Shown: positions 54,414 to 64,000 of the stretch, in pieces | Layout of the letters: each line of letters begins with the position of its first letter | Numbering within the stretch: position 1 is the first letter of the stretch | NCBI GenBank assembly: GCA_026770025.1 | Contig: JAMXDE010000059.1 | Location: 124,001 to 188,000 of the forward strand | Length of the DNA stretch: 64,000 nucleotides | Direction of reading: 5' to 3' | DNA from: Craspedostauros australis | Taxonomy: Eukaryota; Bacillariophyta; Bacillariophyceae; Mastogloiales; Achnanthaceae | Made by a program: the position numbers and the translations under genes | Notes under the pieces: generated by a model | The model's input: only the letters and a program-made list of their open reading frames with translations | Told to the model about the DNA's origin: nothing | Databases searched by the model: none

Positions 54414-55190
54414 TGTTGGAAATCCGAGGTTATAGTAGTAGACTAATCTGTTATCAGTCTGTACCGTTTTAGAACTGTGAGCACAACATGCTCATCTCCT
54501 TTCGATTCCAATTCACAACAAGCATGATCTGTAGTAGCCACCCGAGGTTACACCCTTCAGCTTGGCTCCTTTCGTCTGCATCTTCATCTTGCTTTCGTCG
54601 TGGTTCATCGCTTGCTTGGCTGAGGATTGGAGAGCACCTACATTCGTCAAGTTCATACTTGTAGACCTGTAGGTACCTCTCCTTCGGTCTCCTGTCACCT
54701 CACTGGTCCCACTTCATTTCAGTTCCTCCCTTTGGTCATCTTGATGGTTGCCTTAGGATGCTTGGAACTTATTGTCATCTGGATCGTGGTCTTGGGTGAA
54801 TATGGATCGCCTCTGTTTCGCTTTCTCACGTTAGGTTCTCAGGGACGCGTCGACTTGTTCAGATATATTGGTTGTCGCGCTCATTCGATTCACTCAGGGC
54901 TGGTGTGTTGCCATCGTCATAGATCTCTCGGTTCCCGACCGTTATCGGGACATGGCCGAGTAGGCCACTGGATGAGGGTGCTTGGATGTCGCATAAGACA
55001 GGTAAGGCCATTGGGCTGTCCGAGTGCAACTGGTCGATTGCTAGGTTGCGGTTTGTCTGGGAGATGCTATTGGGGGTTGCGGCAATCATGGGTATCTTTG
55101 CACTTAATACCATTCCTGTTCCAGTCAGTCCTCATGGGAGCTGCGGTAGAATAGGGTATCTTTGCAAAGTCGTACCCCCGATTCCTGACA
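54414..55190 (-). repeat. 3' LTR of second copia element
   Basis: On the coding strand the LTR starts TGTCAGGAATCGG and ends CGGATTTCCAACA, canonical TG...CA ends. A purine-rich AATGGAAGGG (complement of about 55191-55200) lies directly before it and fits a polypurine tract. Confidence 0.93.
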
Positions 55191-55286
55191 CCCTTCCATT
55201 GTCGCACCACCATACTCACTCACACACACAAATCGTCTTTCGTCTCACTCCCTTGTCTCGCTCTTGCACTCATCTCTTTTGTCCCA

Positions 55287-58200
55287 TTAATCCATAGTCG
55301 ATCTCAATTGAATGATGTTCCCTTTGTGTCTATCGTAGATCTCCTTCTTTGTGTTCTTGGTGAAGCCGTCTGCGATGTTGTCCTCTGAGCGCACAAATTG
55401 AATTCGTGCTTCTCCGTTGTCTATCAGCTCCCGAGTGAAATGATGTCGTATATCGATGTGTCTCGTTCGCGCTGATGTCGACGGGTTGGAGGCAATGAAG
55501 ATAGCCCCCACATTGTCCACGTATACATCCACTGGTTTGGTCATCGTCAACCCGATGTCCTCCATTAGCTGCGTGAGGAAGCGAATCTCTTTTCCTGCTT
55601 CTGACAGGGCGACGTATTCCGCCTCTGTCGAGCTGAGAGTTACACTTCGTTGTGCCTTCGATCTCCATACAATGGGCACCCCTTGCAGTAGGACGAGATG
55701 TCCTCCGACACTGATCCGGTTATCCTTGTCTCCCGCAAATTCGCTGTCTGCGTAGATCTCGATCTTCCATGCGTCGTTCTCCAGCGGGGTTGGTTGCATT
55801 CGTAGTCCGTAGTCCCTCGTGTCCGATACGAACTTCATTACTCGCAGCATCTCCTTGTATGCTGCAGCTGATGGTCCGTCCAGCACCTTGGTAAGTTCGC
55901 GCACCGCATTCGCAATGTCTGGTCGCGAGTGCTTCACCAAGTATAGTAGCATACCTACTCCGCTTCGGTATCTGCTGTGTCGGTTACTGTCCACTTTGGG
56001 TAGGTCGCTGTTTCTTTGGATACCCTGTCCTGGTGTTCCTGGAGTTCCGTATCGTTGTAGAGTCAGCACGTCATCCTTAAATGTATCGATGATGTTTTTG
56101 ATGATGTGTGGTTGGTTCACCCAACAGTTCGACTGATCGTTGTTGAAGATGATCTTGCAGCTGAGGTAGTCTTCGAGGTCGTTCTCCACCTTGATTCCGA
56201 ATTGCTCAGCTTTGATGTCGATGGTCAGTTGCTTCAACTCCTCCTTTTCTCCGATGCATAGGCAGTCGTCGACGTAGGTGCCTATCAGCAGTAGTCTCCC
56301 TTCCTGATTCCGAATCAGAAGGCATGGATCCACTTTGCTCTGTCGAAATCCCAGCTTGAGTAGAATGTCGACCAGCTTTTTGTTCCATTGTCTGGCGCTC
56401 TGCACTAATCCGTAGATGGTCTTCTTGAGCAGCAAGCATTCGTCGGCCTCATGCCTCATCCCCTTTGGGCATTGCATGTAGATCTCTTCGTCGAGTTCTC
56501 CATGCAAGAATGCTGTCTCGAAGTCGATGATCATACTATCCATGTGCAGCAGCATCTTCATAGTGAGCATGATGCGGTAGGTTGCATCATGAATCACTGG
56601 TGCGTGGTGTGCTGAGAAGTCCACTCCTGCTATCTGTGAGTAGCCGCAGGCGACGAGTCTGGCCCGGAAGACTCCGTTCCTCTTCTCCTTGAATACCCAT
56701 TTGGTCTTCACGCATCGTCGATCTCTCGGCATTCGGTTCCTCTTGATCTTCTCCCATACTCCTCTTCTGGTCATATCGTTGAACTCCTTATTGATGGCCT
56801 CTCTCCACTTCTTCCTCTTCTCGGGATCTGCATGGTCCCAGCATTCTTCGAAGGTGGTAGGGTCTAGCATCATAGCTACGCTTGCTTGCTCGGGTCTGAC
56901 TCGATCATTCGTCACTTGGCTTGCAGCGATGAAGTCATCCAATCTCATCTTTCCGTGAGTGGTGTCTATCATCATCCCTGCGACGTCTCTGTTGAACATC
57001 GATCCGTCTGTATGGAAGCTCGGCCCCTCTGTCGCCGCTGTTTCGGCTTCCGTCTCTTGGGCAGTCTCTTGCTTCTCCTCGTCAGATTCCGAGGTCTCAC
57101 TGGATCCGTAGTCTCTGTCCTCCTTAGGAACGGGCGAATTGTTATACCCTGCGAGATCTCTGACCATTCTTGGTACGTACGCAACAGGTGTTGCGACTGG
57201 AGTCGAGGGCGGTTCTTTCTCTACCGTTCTTTCCTCACTCCTTCCATCCTCGTCCCTTCCGGATTCATCGCCGATGTCTTCGTCTGGTTCCTGATCCTCC
57301 TGGACGGGTAGCAGGTCGTCCTGCTCTAGCGCAGCACCTTCTGAATCTCCTTGTTCTCTGATTCTGCTGCGCTGCTCATCGTCATCGGACTCTATATCAT
57401 TCATGCTATCCGATTGACGAAGCCAAGTTACGCCTCTCTCTGGAGACGAGTCTCTTGATGAGGAATCGTCGTCTGTGTTCATCACTCTGGATCTGTTGGC
57501 ATCCTTGATACCCTTGAACTCTCCATACGACTTATTCAACCATGTCACGTCCCGAGTCATAAGGATTCTCGAGGTGGCAAGGTTCATCATGCGGTACACT
57601 CCTTTCGCGTGCGACTCTCCGTATCCCACGAACATGGCAGGTTTGGAGCGGTCGTCTAGTTTGGCCTTGATAGCCTGTCCACCGATGTGTACCATCCCCA
57701 TTTCGCCGAACACACGCAGGTCATTTGCATACTTCGGGATTTTTCCGTTTAACAGTATACATGCTGGTTCCCTTGACTTCGTGCCAATGATGTTCTCCAG
57801 CTGCGTCGCCGTGTGAGCAGCCTCTGCCCACAGTTTGCCTCGCGTTGATTTTGGTAGATGGGTCTGGTTCAGCATGGCGCGTACTTTGCCGTAGAGTGTC
57901 GCGAATTTCCTTTCGACGCGACCATTCTGTTGCGGCGTCGATGCCGCAGTGTACTCGAAGGTTGGGGCGAATCCCTTGTTAAGTAAGAGTTTCTCTGCAG
58001 AACGATTCTCTCCTGCGTTGTCGCATCTGACATTTTGAACCGTTACTCGCTGATTCGCTTCGAGCCATTGGAACAACAAAAGCATCTTCGACCCCACGTC
58101 GCTTTTCTCTGTGATGAAGTAACTCCAGCAGTAGTCACTGTAATCGTCGATCACAAGAAGCCAGTATTTGCCCTTTCCCAGGCTGTGTGTCTGAACACTT

Positions 58201-61001
58201 GATGTGTCCATGAACAATCGATCCCCGACTCCTTTCGCTCGTTGTTGAGTCGCTTTCGACATCGGTCTCTGTCGCGATTTCCCAATCGCGCAGTCAACAC
58301 ACACGTTCAGTTTTCCTGTCACGTTCCAGCCGTACCTCCCTGCTGTTCGAGAGATGGTGTACGCGTCAACGTGACCTAACTTTTTATGAATTGTGTTGAT
58401 GTCGACTGGTGCGTCGGTCGACACGCCAACATGAGCTTGGTCGTCGGCCTTGGCGTTGCTCACCATGTTCACTCCGCACACGAAACCGCTCTGCGTTGCC
58501 ATGATGCGGTCGAAGTTGATGCGCACGCTGCCTTTCTTCAGGCTGATCACGATGCCGCGGTTGCTAATGTCGAAACCATTCTCGAGAGCTTTATTGATGC
58601 TCAGTAGGTTCACCCACAGCTTCGGCACGTACTTCACTGACTTGAGCACAACGATGGATGTCTTTCCATTCTTCTGCATGACGGTCATGCGCTTGTCCCC
58701 GACCTTGGTTGCCTTGAGGAAGCGCCCGCTTCCGATCTTCACGTCCTGATCGGAGACACGAATGTTGGTCATTCCTTCGTCGCTGTTGGTGAGGTGGCAT
58801 GATGCGCCCGAATCCCCCAACCAGGTGTTGGTCTCGTAGCTGTCCGGTGCGATGGAAGAGCGTCTTGCGCTCACATGGTCCGTGTTGCCGACCACCATGG
58901 CTACCTCGTGCTGGTCTGTGCGTTCAGAGTAGATTGGTAGCACCCAGTGCTCCGGCTTTGGGCTTCTGACCCCGCTGTCGCTTTGGTGATGGGTCCAACG
59001 AATGGAGTTCGCGGCATGGAGGGTCATGCATGAAATCAGATCGCTGGGGAAGGGTTGGAAGTAACGAGATTCCAAGCTGTTGTTGATGTTGCACGGGTTG
59101 CGACACACACCCAATGTGGTGATCATCCCGATCTCGTGTAGCTTGAAGTACACCGTGCGCGGCTTGATCTGTAGCTCGCGGTCCTGAGTGTGGGTGGCTA
59201 CAGCGTCGTAGCACAATAGGGCGAGTTCGTTTCGCACCTCATTGGCTCGGAGCACGTTGCTCAACGATGCTCGCACAGCGTCGCGGAGTGAGCCAGCTCT
59301 TTCGAGTCTGGTGCGTCGTTCTGCGCGCTCTTCATCGTTGGTTGGCACATGGCCACTCGGCTCATTGTGGAGCTGGATGAAGAAGGGAACTTGGGGACAT
59401 TCTACGCACCATGCGTAGAGCGGTCCTCGCTTGAGGCACAGAGGGCACCAGGCCGTGTTGGTGGTAAGCCCTGTCGAGTTCCCGATCATGCGGTCCACAC
59501 GAGAGAGCTCTGGGGCGAAGTTGAAGATAGGGCGACGTGCCGCTTCTCCTCGGTTGGCATCGCCCATGTCGTCATCCACGTCCTCGGTGTCGGTGGCCCC
59601 TTCGTTGGTGAGGCTTGCGTCGTAGTAGGACTCCTGTCCTTGGTTGGAGTTGCTCATCTTGTTGTTGACGTTGTGTGGTCTCAAAGAAAGAATGGGAGAT
59701 GTGTCAGTCTGTTCGATGATGGCTGCAAAGGCGACGTCCTCCATTACCTTGGAGTCAGCTTGGTAGTTGCTGTCGTTGTCGCGTGTTTTCGCTTCGCCTG
59801 TGTTCACAGACAAGTTGGTCACATTTTCCAATTCGTTCGTGTTTCCCGAGGTGGGCACACAAATTAATTCGTCTGTCATCACAAGAGCTACGTCGTTATT
59901 TCCCTCCATTCCATCAGTTGCCACATTAGCCGAGTCTGCCTCTTTCATGGCTGCCTTCAGCTTGAAGCACTGTAGGATCTTGTGTCCCTTCTTACCGCAG
60001 TACTTACACTCCCCATTGAACTTGGGTTTGCTGTTGTTGTCTCCTTGGCCACTCTTCTTGTTCTTGCCGTTGCCTTTCTTGGGGGCGGAGCGGCAGTCTG
60101 CCTTCTTGTGGCCGTAGGCGCCACAGTTGCGGCAGTGACCTTTGAAGCCTCCTACTGCAGCGAATGCAGTCTCTTCCCTGTTACTGTTGCTCTCACGCCT
60201 GTTGCCGCCGAGCTTGAGGTGTCGGCCGTCGTAGGTGGCACTGACAGCCTCGCGGATGTCTTCAAGGGTCATGGTGTCCTCCATACCGTCGAACTTGAGC
60301 TCCAAGAGCTTGACGTCCGTCTCGTATTCCCTTCCGAGGGCGTTGAGTACGAGCATGTGGTACTGTTGCATATCCATCTTGATGCCAGTACTACCGAGGC
60401 GATTACGCAGCACTTCCATCTCGGTCAGGAACGTGTCTGGGTGCTCACCTTTCTTCAACCGCATCCCGTTGAGTTGAGCCAACAACTTTGCCTTGACAGG
60501 CGCAGTACGCTGCTCGTAGATGCGTTCAAGGGCCTTCCACGCCTTGCGTGGGTCTCCACTCTCAGTGGGTCCACCCTTGGTTCCCACCACAGCCATGAAG
60601 GCGACATCGCCTTCCGTAGTTTCATGGTTGATCGCCATGGTCAGTTCTTCAAACGCGCACTTAGCCAGCCCATTCTTGTATACCTCCTTCTCCTCAGCAG
60701 TCATCGAGGCTATCTTCTTCGCGATAGACTCACCCTCTTCGATCTTCACATCGGAGATGAGGGCGCTGGGGCCGAAGGGAGCTGGCTTCACCTCCACCTT
60801 GTCTAGATCCATGAGATACAAGTCCTCGAGACCCTTGCTTGCGGCGCGAGCTAGGAACTTGATGCTCCAACCCGTCCAGCTGGATCGCTTGCCGTCGAAG
60901 ATGACAACGCGGTCGCTCTTGCGAAGATAGGAACTCATGGTGACTTGGTGGTGGTGGTGTTTGTTGCTGTGTTGGTGGGTGATGGAAACGTTGGATTTCA
61001 A
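55287..61001 (-). CDS. Ty1/copia Gag-Pol polyprotein, intact
   Basis: 1904 residues; the more usual Gag start is the second Met at 60938 (MSSYLRKSDRV). Gag is of UBN2 type and has two CCHC knuckles, CRNCGAYGHKKADC (about 289) and CKYCGKKGHKILQC (about 334). An insert of about 380 residues follows, with CPLC...CVEC (about 517-535) and no clear relative. Protease DSGASCHL lies near 729. Integrase has the zinc region LGHVDAY...CVDCAIGKSRQ, then MDTSS (about 930), CDNAGEN (about 997) and NGRVERKF (about 1030). The chromosomal-copia-type spacer is acidic. RT carries YVDDCL (about 1577). RNase H has YADSEFAG (about 1747), SSTEAEY and VDNVGAI (about 1827). No stop or frameshift. Confidence 0.96.
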   Translation of the reverse strand: MKSNVSITHQHSNKHHHHQVTMSSYLRKSDRVVIFDGKRSSWTGWSIKFLARAASKGLEDLYLMDLDKVEVKPAPFGPSALISDVKIEEGESIAKKIASMTAEEKEVYKNGLAKCAFEELTMAINHETTEGDVAFMAVVGTKGGPTESGDPRKAWKALERIYEQRTAPVKAKLLAQLNGMRLKKGEHPDTFLTEMEVLRNRLGSTGIKMDMQQYHMLVLNALGREYETDVKLLELKFDGMEDTMTLEDIREAVSATYDGRHLKLGGNRRESNSNREETAFAAVGGFKGHCRNCGAYGHKKADCRSAPKKGNGKNKKSGQGDNNSKPKFNGECKYCGKKGHKILQCFKLKAAMKEADSANVATDGMEGNNDVALVMTDELICVPTSGNTNELENVTNLSVNTGEAKTRDNDSNYQADSKVMEDVAFAAIIEQTDTSPILSLRPHNVNNKMSNSNQGQESYYDASLTNEGATDTEDVDDDMGDANRGEAARRPIFNFAPELSRVDRMIGNSTGLTTNTAWCPLCLKRGPLYAWCVECPQVPFFIQLHNEPSGHVPTNDEERAERRTRLERAGSLRDAVRASLSNVLRANEVRNELALLCYDAVATHTQDRELQIKPRTVYFKLHEIGMITTLGVCRNPCNINNSLESRYFQPFPSDLISCMTLHAANSIRWTHHQSDSGVRSPKPEHWVLPIYSERTDQHEVAMVVGNTDHVSARRSSIAPDSYETNTWLGDSGASCHLTNSDEGMTNIRVSDQDVKIGSGRFLKATKVGDKRMTVMQKNGKTSIVVLKSVKYVPKLWVNLLSINKALENGFDISNRGIVISLKKGSVRINFDRIMATQSGFVCGVNMVSNAKADDQAHVGVSTDAPVDINTIHKKLGHVDAYTISRTAGRYGWNVTGKLNVCVDCAIGKSRQRPMSKATQQRAKGVGDRLFMDTSSVQTHSLGKGKYWLLVIDDYSDYCWSYFITEKSDVGSKMLLLFQWLEANQRVTVQNVRCDNAGENRSAEKLLLNKGFAPTFEYTAASTPQQNGRVERKFATLYGKVRAMLNQTHLPKSTRGKLWAEAAHTATQLENIIGTKSREPACILLNGKIPKYANDLRVFGEMGMVHIGGQAIKAKLDDRSKPAMFVGYGESHAKGVYRMMNLATSRILMTRDVTWLNKSYGEFKGIKDANRSRVMNTDDDSSSRDSSPERGVTWLRQSDSMNDIESDDDEQRSRIREQGDSEGAALEQDDLLPVQEDQEPDEDIGDESGRDEDGRSEERTVEKEPPSTPVATPVAYVPRMVRDLAGYNNSPVPKEDRDYGSSETSESDEEKQETAQETEAETAATEGPSFHTDGSMFNRDVAGMMIDTTHGKMRLDDFIAASQVTNDRVRPEQASVAMMLDPTTFEECWDHADPEKRKKWREAINKEFNDMTRRGVWEKIKRNRMPRDRRCVKTKWVFKEKRNGVFRARLVACGYSQIAGVDFSAHHAPVIHDATYRIMLTMKMLLHMDSMIIDFETAFLHGELDEEIYMQCPKGMRHEADECLLLKKTIYGLVQSARQWNKKLVDILLKLGFRQSKVDPCLLIRNQEGRLLLIGTYVDDCLCIGEKEELKQLTIDIKAEQFGIKVENDLEDYLSCKIIFNNDQSNCWVNQPHIIKNIIDTFKDDVLTLQRYGTPGTPGQGIQRNSDLPKVDSNRHSRYRSGVGMLLYLVKHSRPDIANAVRELTKVLDGPSAAAYKEMLRVMKFVSDTRDYGLRMQPTPLENDAWKIEIYADSEFAGDKDNRISVGGHLVLLQGVPIVWRSKAQRSVTLSSTEAEYVALSEAGKEIRFLTQLMEDIGLTMTKPVDVYVDNVGAIFIASNPSTSARTRHIDIRHHFTRELIDNGEARIQFVRSEDNIADGFTKNTKKEIYDRHKGNIIQLRSTMD

Positions 61002-61019
61002 TCGTAACGTTTCGAAACG

Positions 61020-61796
61020 TGTTGGAAATCCGAGGTTATAGTAGTAGACTAATCTGTTATCAGTCTGTACCGTTTTAGAACTGTGAGCACAACATGCTCA
61101 TCTCCTTTCGATTCCAATTCACAACAAGCATGATCTGTAGTAGCCACCCGAGGTTACACCCTTCAGCTTGGCTCCTTTCGTCTGCATCTTCATCTTGCTT
61201 TCGTCGTGGTTCATCGCTTGCTTGGCTGAGGATTGGAGAGCACCTACATTCGTCAAGTTCATACTTGTAGACCTGTAGGTACCTCTCCTTCGGTCTCCTG
61301 TCACCTCACTGGTCCCACTTCATTTCAGTTCCTCCCTTTGGTCATCTTGATGGTTGCCTTAGGATGCTTGGAACTTATTGTCATCTGGATCGTGGTCTTG
61401 GGTGAATATGGATCGCCTCTGTTTCGCTTTCTCACGTTAGGTTCTCAGGGACGCGTCGACTTGTTCAGATATATTGGTTGTCGCGCTCATTCGATTCACT
61501 CAGGGCTGGTGTGTTGCCATCGTCATAGATCTCTCGGTTCCCGACCGTTATCGGGACATGGCCGAGTAGGCCACTGGATGAGGGTGCTTGGATGTCGCAT
61601 AAGACAGGTAAGGCCATTGGGCTGTCCGAGTGCAACTGGTCGATTGCTAGGTTGCGGTTTGTCTGGGAGATGCTATTGGGGGTTGCGGCAATCATGGGTA
61701 TCTTTGCACTTAATACCATTCCTGTTCCAGTCAGTCCTCATGGGAGCTGCGGTAGAATAGGGTATCTTTGCAAAGTCGTACCCCCGATTCCTGACA
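61020..61796 (-). repeat. 5' LTR of second copia element
   Basis: Same sequence as 54414-55190 as far as can be read. The internal sequence after it on the coding strand is CGTTTCGAAACGTTACG, which starts with a 12-bp palindrome and does not begin with TGG, so the primer-binding site is not the common initiator-Met type. Confidence 0.93.
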
Positions 61797-61802
61797 CACG
61801 GA

Positions 61803-62968
61803 GGGAGGACCTGACATTGTCCCAGCAAGCGGAGTTGGCGGGAATCTACGGTGCGCCGATGACGGTTTGGGAAATGAAGAAGAGGTTTGGAATACAAGGT
61901 GGATGGGTGCGCTGACGCTGTGACAACCTGCAAGCCCTGAAGGTGTTGGAGTGGGTACATTAATTGGATCTGGCGAGTCCTGGTCACGACATGATGGTGG
62001 CTGCCATGAGGGTCCAAAGCCAGCTGAGTACAACGTTTGTGGGACAACACGTGCGTGGGCATCAGGACGAGCACAAGAAGCCTGACAAACTTGATGTGTG
62101 GGAGCATATGAATGTCACTACAGACCGGATCGCAGTACAGCAATGACGAATGCTCGAAGAGGGCGATGCGTGGAGCTCTCACCAGAACACAGGGACGTGA
62201 TTGTGGCACATTGCAAGACAAGGCGTTCGCAGGTCGAGCATCATGTATGCCAGTGTCGTTGGAGATGTGGTGGAGGTAGACATGGCGAGGGTCAGGGTGG
62301 AGCAAGGCATGAAGGTGATCAGTGGTGATGCCAACAAAAGCGCGCAACGACGGGTGGTGGGCGAGCTCACTAATACACAGAGGGTGCTCACCATGGAGCT
62401 CACAATACAGGAGGTGGCTGTGGGAATGCAGATGGTTTGGTAGAAGGCAAGGACGAGTGACAGCTGCCCCAGGTGCGGCAAGATGGAAACTCATGGCCAC
62501 CTCTGGGTCTGCTGCTCACTGGAATCGATGGCATTTTGGAAAGTGCAGCGGAAACGGCTGAGGATCACAATGTGGAAGATGCCGACTCATCCTGCCATTG
62601 CGAAAATATGGTTGAGCAATGTCAAGCAAGTGTTGAGAGGGCTGGGACCTGTTGGACGCATATGCGCAAACTGGGCTGAGGCAAAGCTGATGGACAATCA
62701 ACAGGAGGCAGGATGGGATTGACTGGTCACGGGCGTGATCGTGGGGTCATGGACTGAGTTACAGGAGCAGTACTACGCGCAAATCGGTTGCAGGCTGTCC
62801 ACAGCAAGGTGGGCGGCACGGATTGTGCGCAAGCTCTGGAAGGTGGCATGGGAGCATTGGCACCAACGCAATCAGGTGATGCATCGCACTGATGAGGGGC
62901 CAGAGGCTCACATGAGGCAGGTGGTGCGAGACTACAGCTCAACCCTGCAAGACGCAGCACAACTATGA
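61803..62968 (+). pseudogene. RNase H-region polyprotein, 3' fragment after copia
   Basis: Continues in frame with the 5' fragment once the copia element and one target repeat are removed. It supplies LSQQAELAGIYGA (RNase H Glu), CDNLQALKVL (Asp) and VRGHQDEH (the last His/Asp region). Further on come CPRCGKMETHGHLWVC (zinc-binding, about 62465) and a helical tail with RIVRKLWKVAWEHWHQRNQVM. At least five in-frame stops (near 61913, 61960, 62144, 62441 and 62720) lie in this single frame without a frameshift. Confidence 0.65.
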
Positions 62969-64000
62969 GGGGCAAGCATGGCTATGTGGGCCCAACTACA
63001 GCTGTCAGGCAAAGGAGCCACAGCTATGGGAACGGCCGAAATATGGTTTGGACAAGTGCACCGAGTGCTGCAGATACCAGGCAATCAAGTTCCTGTTGAA
63101 GTCCGAACTTGGCTCCGCCGATGGCGGTAGCTGGCCATCGTGAACGAGGCTGTCCCTGGATTTCCCTGCATGAGTACACAAATACATACACCATACTATT
63201 ACCAGAGAGCCACGAATAGTGGAGAGCAGGATAGGTAGAGGCTGTCGTGATCCCCTGAGCGTGCATACATATTGACTCGATAGCCGTTCTGCCTCGTGCC
63301 CTACACGAGATAAAAGCGGGCAGTGTAAAAAGCCTACGGCGCAGGCTGGGCACACACTAATCAACTTAATCCATGGGTTATATATATAGTGCAATGAAGC
63401 ACAGTGACTTATCCTTTGGTATGAAAAATATATTTTGTTGAACACTTAGGTTTGTTTGTAAATACAAAGTCCTGCTGAACCTGCTTTGCTCCCATGGACA
63501 TGGGACGCCATGGCCATCTACTGAGCCGTTGGCATGGTGTGAAAAGAGACTGGTGGTGGCAGTGGTTTTACTTGTTGTTTCTGGTGTTGTGATGTGAGTG
63601 CTTGCAGGTTCACTGACACTGAAACAAGAAGTTGAGAGGAGAGCAGATGAACAACAGCCAGAAGCCAACAATGACTGTTCGCGACGACCAGCAGAGAGGA
63701 GGTCCAAGCACGCAGGCAGGGAATAGACCTGAAGCAAGGACGAGGCTGTACAATTGAGTGGGTACATGGAGGGAAGGCAATGTGTGCTGAATGGGACGTG
63801 GACGAAGCTCAACCTGTTGGGCCATGAACGGTGGCAGAACCGAGAACAAGGCAGTGTGACAGCCTTGGTGGGGGTCAGGCTTTGGATTACACACCAACCC
63901 ACAACTCTGGATCTCGACAACTGATCCACAGCCCAGATAAAGCAGCAACTTCAGCATGCCTACTGCCACTGCCCAATCCTCGGCATTGTTTCGCAACAAC
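62969..64000. other. Right end, no supported gene
   Basis: The first 160 bp still translate in protein-like fashion (QVHRVLQIPGNQV, ending TWLRRWR then stop at about 63130) and may be the tail of the RNase H element. Beyond that, minus frames at 63378-63999 have no recognisable motif. An AT-rich TATATATA run lies near 63380. Confidence 0.45.

Larger units (their letters stand above)
54414..61796 (-). mobile_element. Complete Ty1/copia LTR retrotransposon, minus strand
   Basis: Two 777-bp LTRs at a constant offset of 6606 bp surround one intact gag-pol frame on the minus strand. The 6-bp repeat CACGGA flanks the element (54408-54413 and 61797-61802); with a 778-bp LTR the duplication would be 5 bp. 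The LTRs share all their frames exactly, so insertion is recent. It differs from the copia element at 4320-11721 in LTR sequence, Gag type and domain spacing, so it is a separate family. Confidence 0.95.
51069..62968 (+). mobile_element. Decayed RNase H-bearing element split by a copia insertion
   Basis: The pieces are 51069-54413 and 61803-62968. Together they resemble a diatom retroelement family with an N-terminal uncharacterised part, an RNase H domain and a C-terminal zinc-finger/helical part. Reading frames are broken at several points before the RNase H part and by stops after it. No RT motif of YxDD type is seen. The outer ends are not defined; I found no LTR or inverted repeat bounding it. 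Confidence 0.6.

Noticed and set aside
54627-55154. 175-codon plus frame found twice (also at 61233-61760)
   Set aside because: It lies inside the LTRs of the second copia element, antisense to its gag-pol, and is duplicated only because the LTR is.
1-64000. CRISPR arrays, bacterial operons and tRNA genes
   Set aside because: No regular spacer array, no Shine-Dalgarno-linked gene runs and no convincing tRNA cloverleaf were found; the organism is eukaryotic by its introns and gene families.

Overview
The window reads as nuclear DNA of a eukaryotic microalga, most likely a diatom. Supporting signs are a secreted protein with a Pro-Thr-Ser-Ala spacer of the diatom type, two intact Ty1/copia Gag-Pol retrotransposons resembling diatom CoDi elements, host genes with zero or one short GT-AG intron, and large AAA/STAND ATPase-TPR proteins. 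The assignment is an inference from gene style, not from a marker gene.

The left 15 kb is repeat-dominated. It holds a 180-200 bp tandem repeat (about 90-698), a 2-kb foldback-like element with two arms of about 757 bp (699-2706), a 122-bp satellite (about 3285-4319, resuming at 11722), and a complete copia element (4320-11721) that landed inside the satellite and left a 5-bp target duplication. From about 12.3 to 15.1 kb there are broken reading frames of an unrecognised, probably mobile, gene.

The centre (17-49 kb) carries the host genes. Two paralogous AAA/STAND ATPases point away from each other (17034-20864 minus, 27938-32050 plus); a short noncoding element occurs upstream of both in the same gene-relative orientation. 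They are followed by a broken copy of ribosomal protein uL1/RPL10a (34310-35007), a secreted Cys-rich protein with an internally duplicated domain (37694-40444), a type II membrane protein resembling fucosyltransferases (40876-42450), a convergent ABCG half-transporter with one intron (42618-44646 minus), and, divergent from it, a TTC27-like TPR protein with one intron (45483-48806). A small coiled-coil protein may follow.

The right end (51-63 kb) is a nested insertion. An old RNase H-bearing element, decayed by stops and frameshifts, was split inside its RNase H domain by an intact copia element (54414-61796, minus strand, LTRs with no difference noticed). Removing the copia element and one copy of the 6-bp duplication restores the frame across the junction. 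No reverse transcriptase domain is visible in the older element. The last kilobase has no gene I can support.
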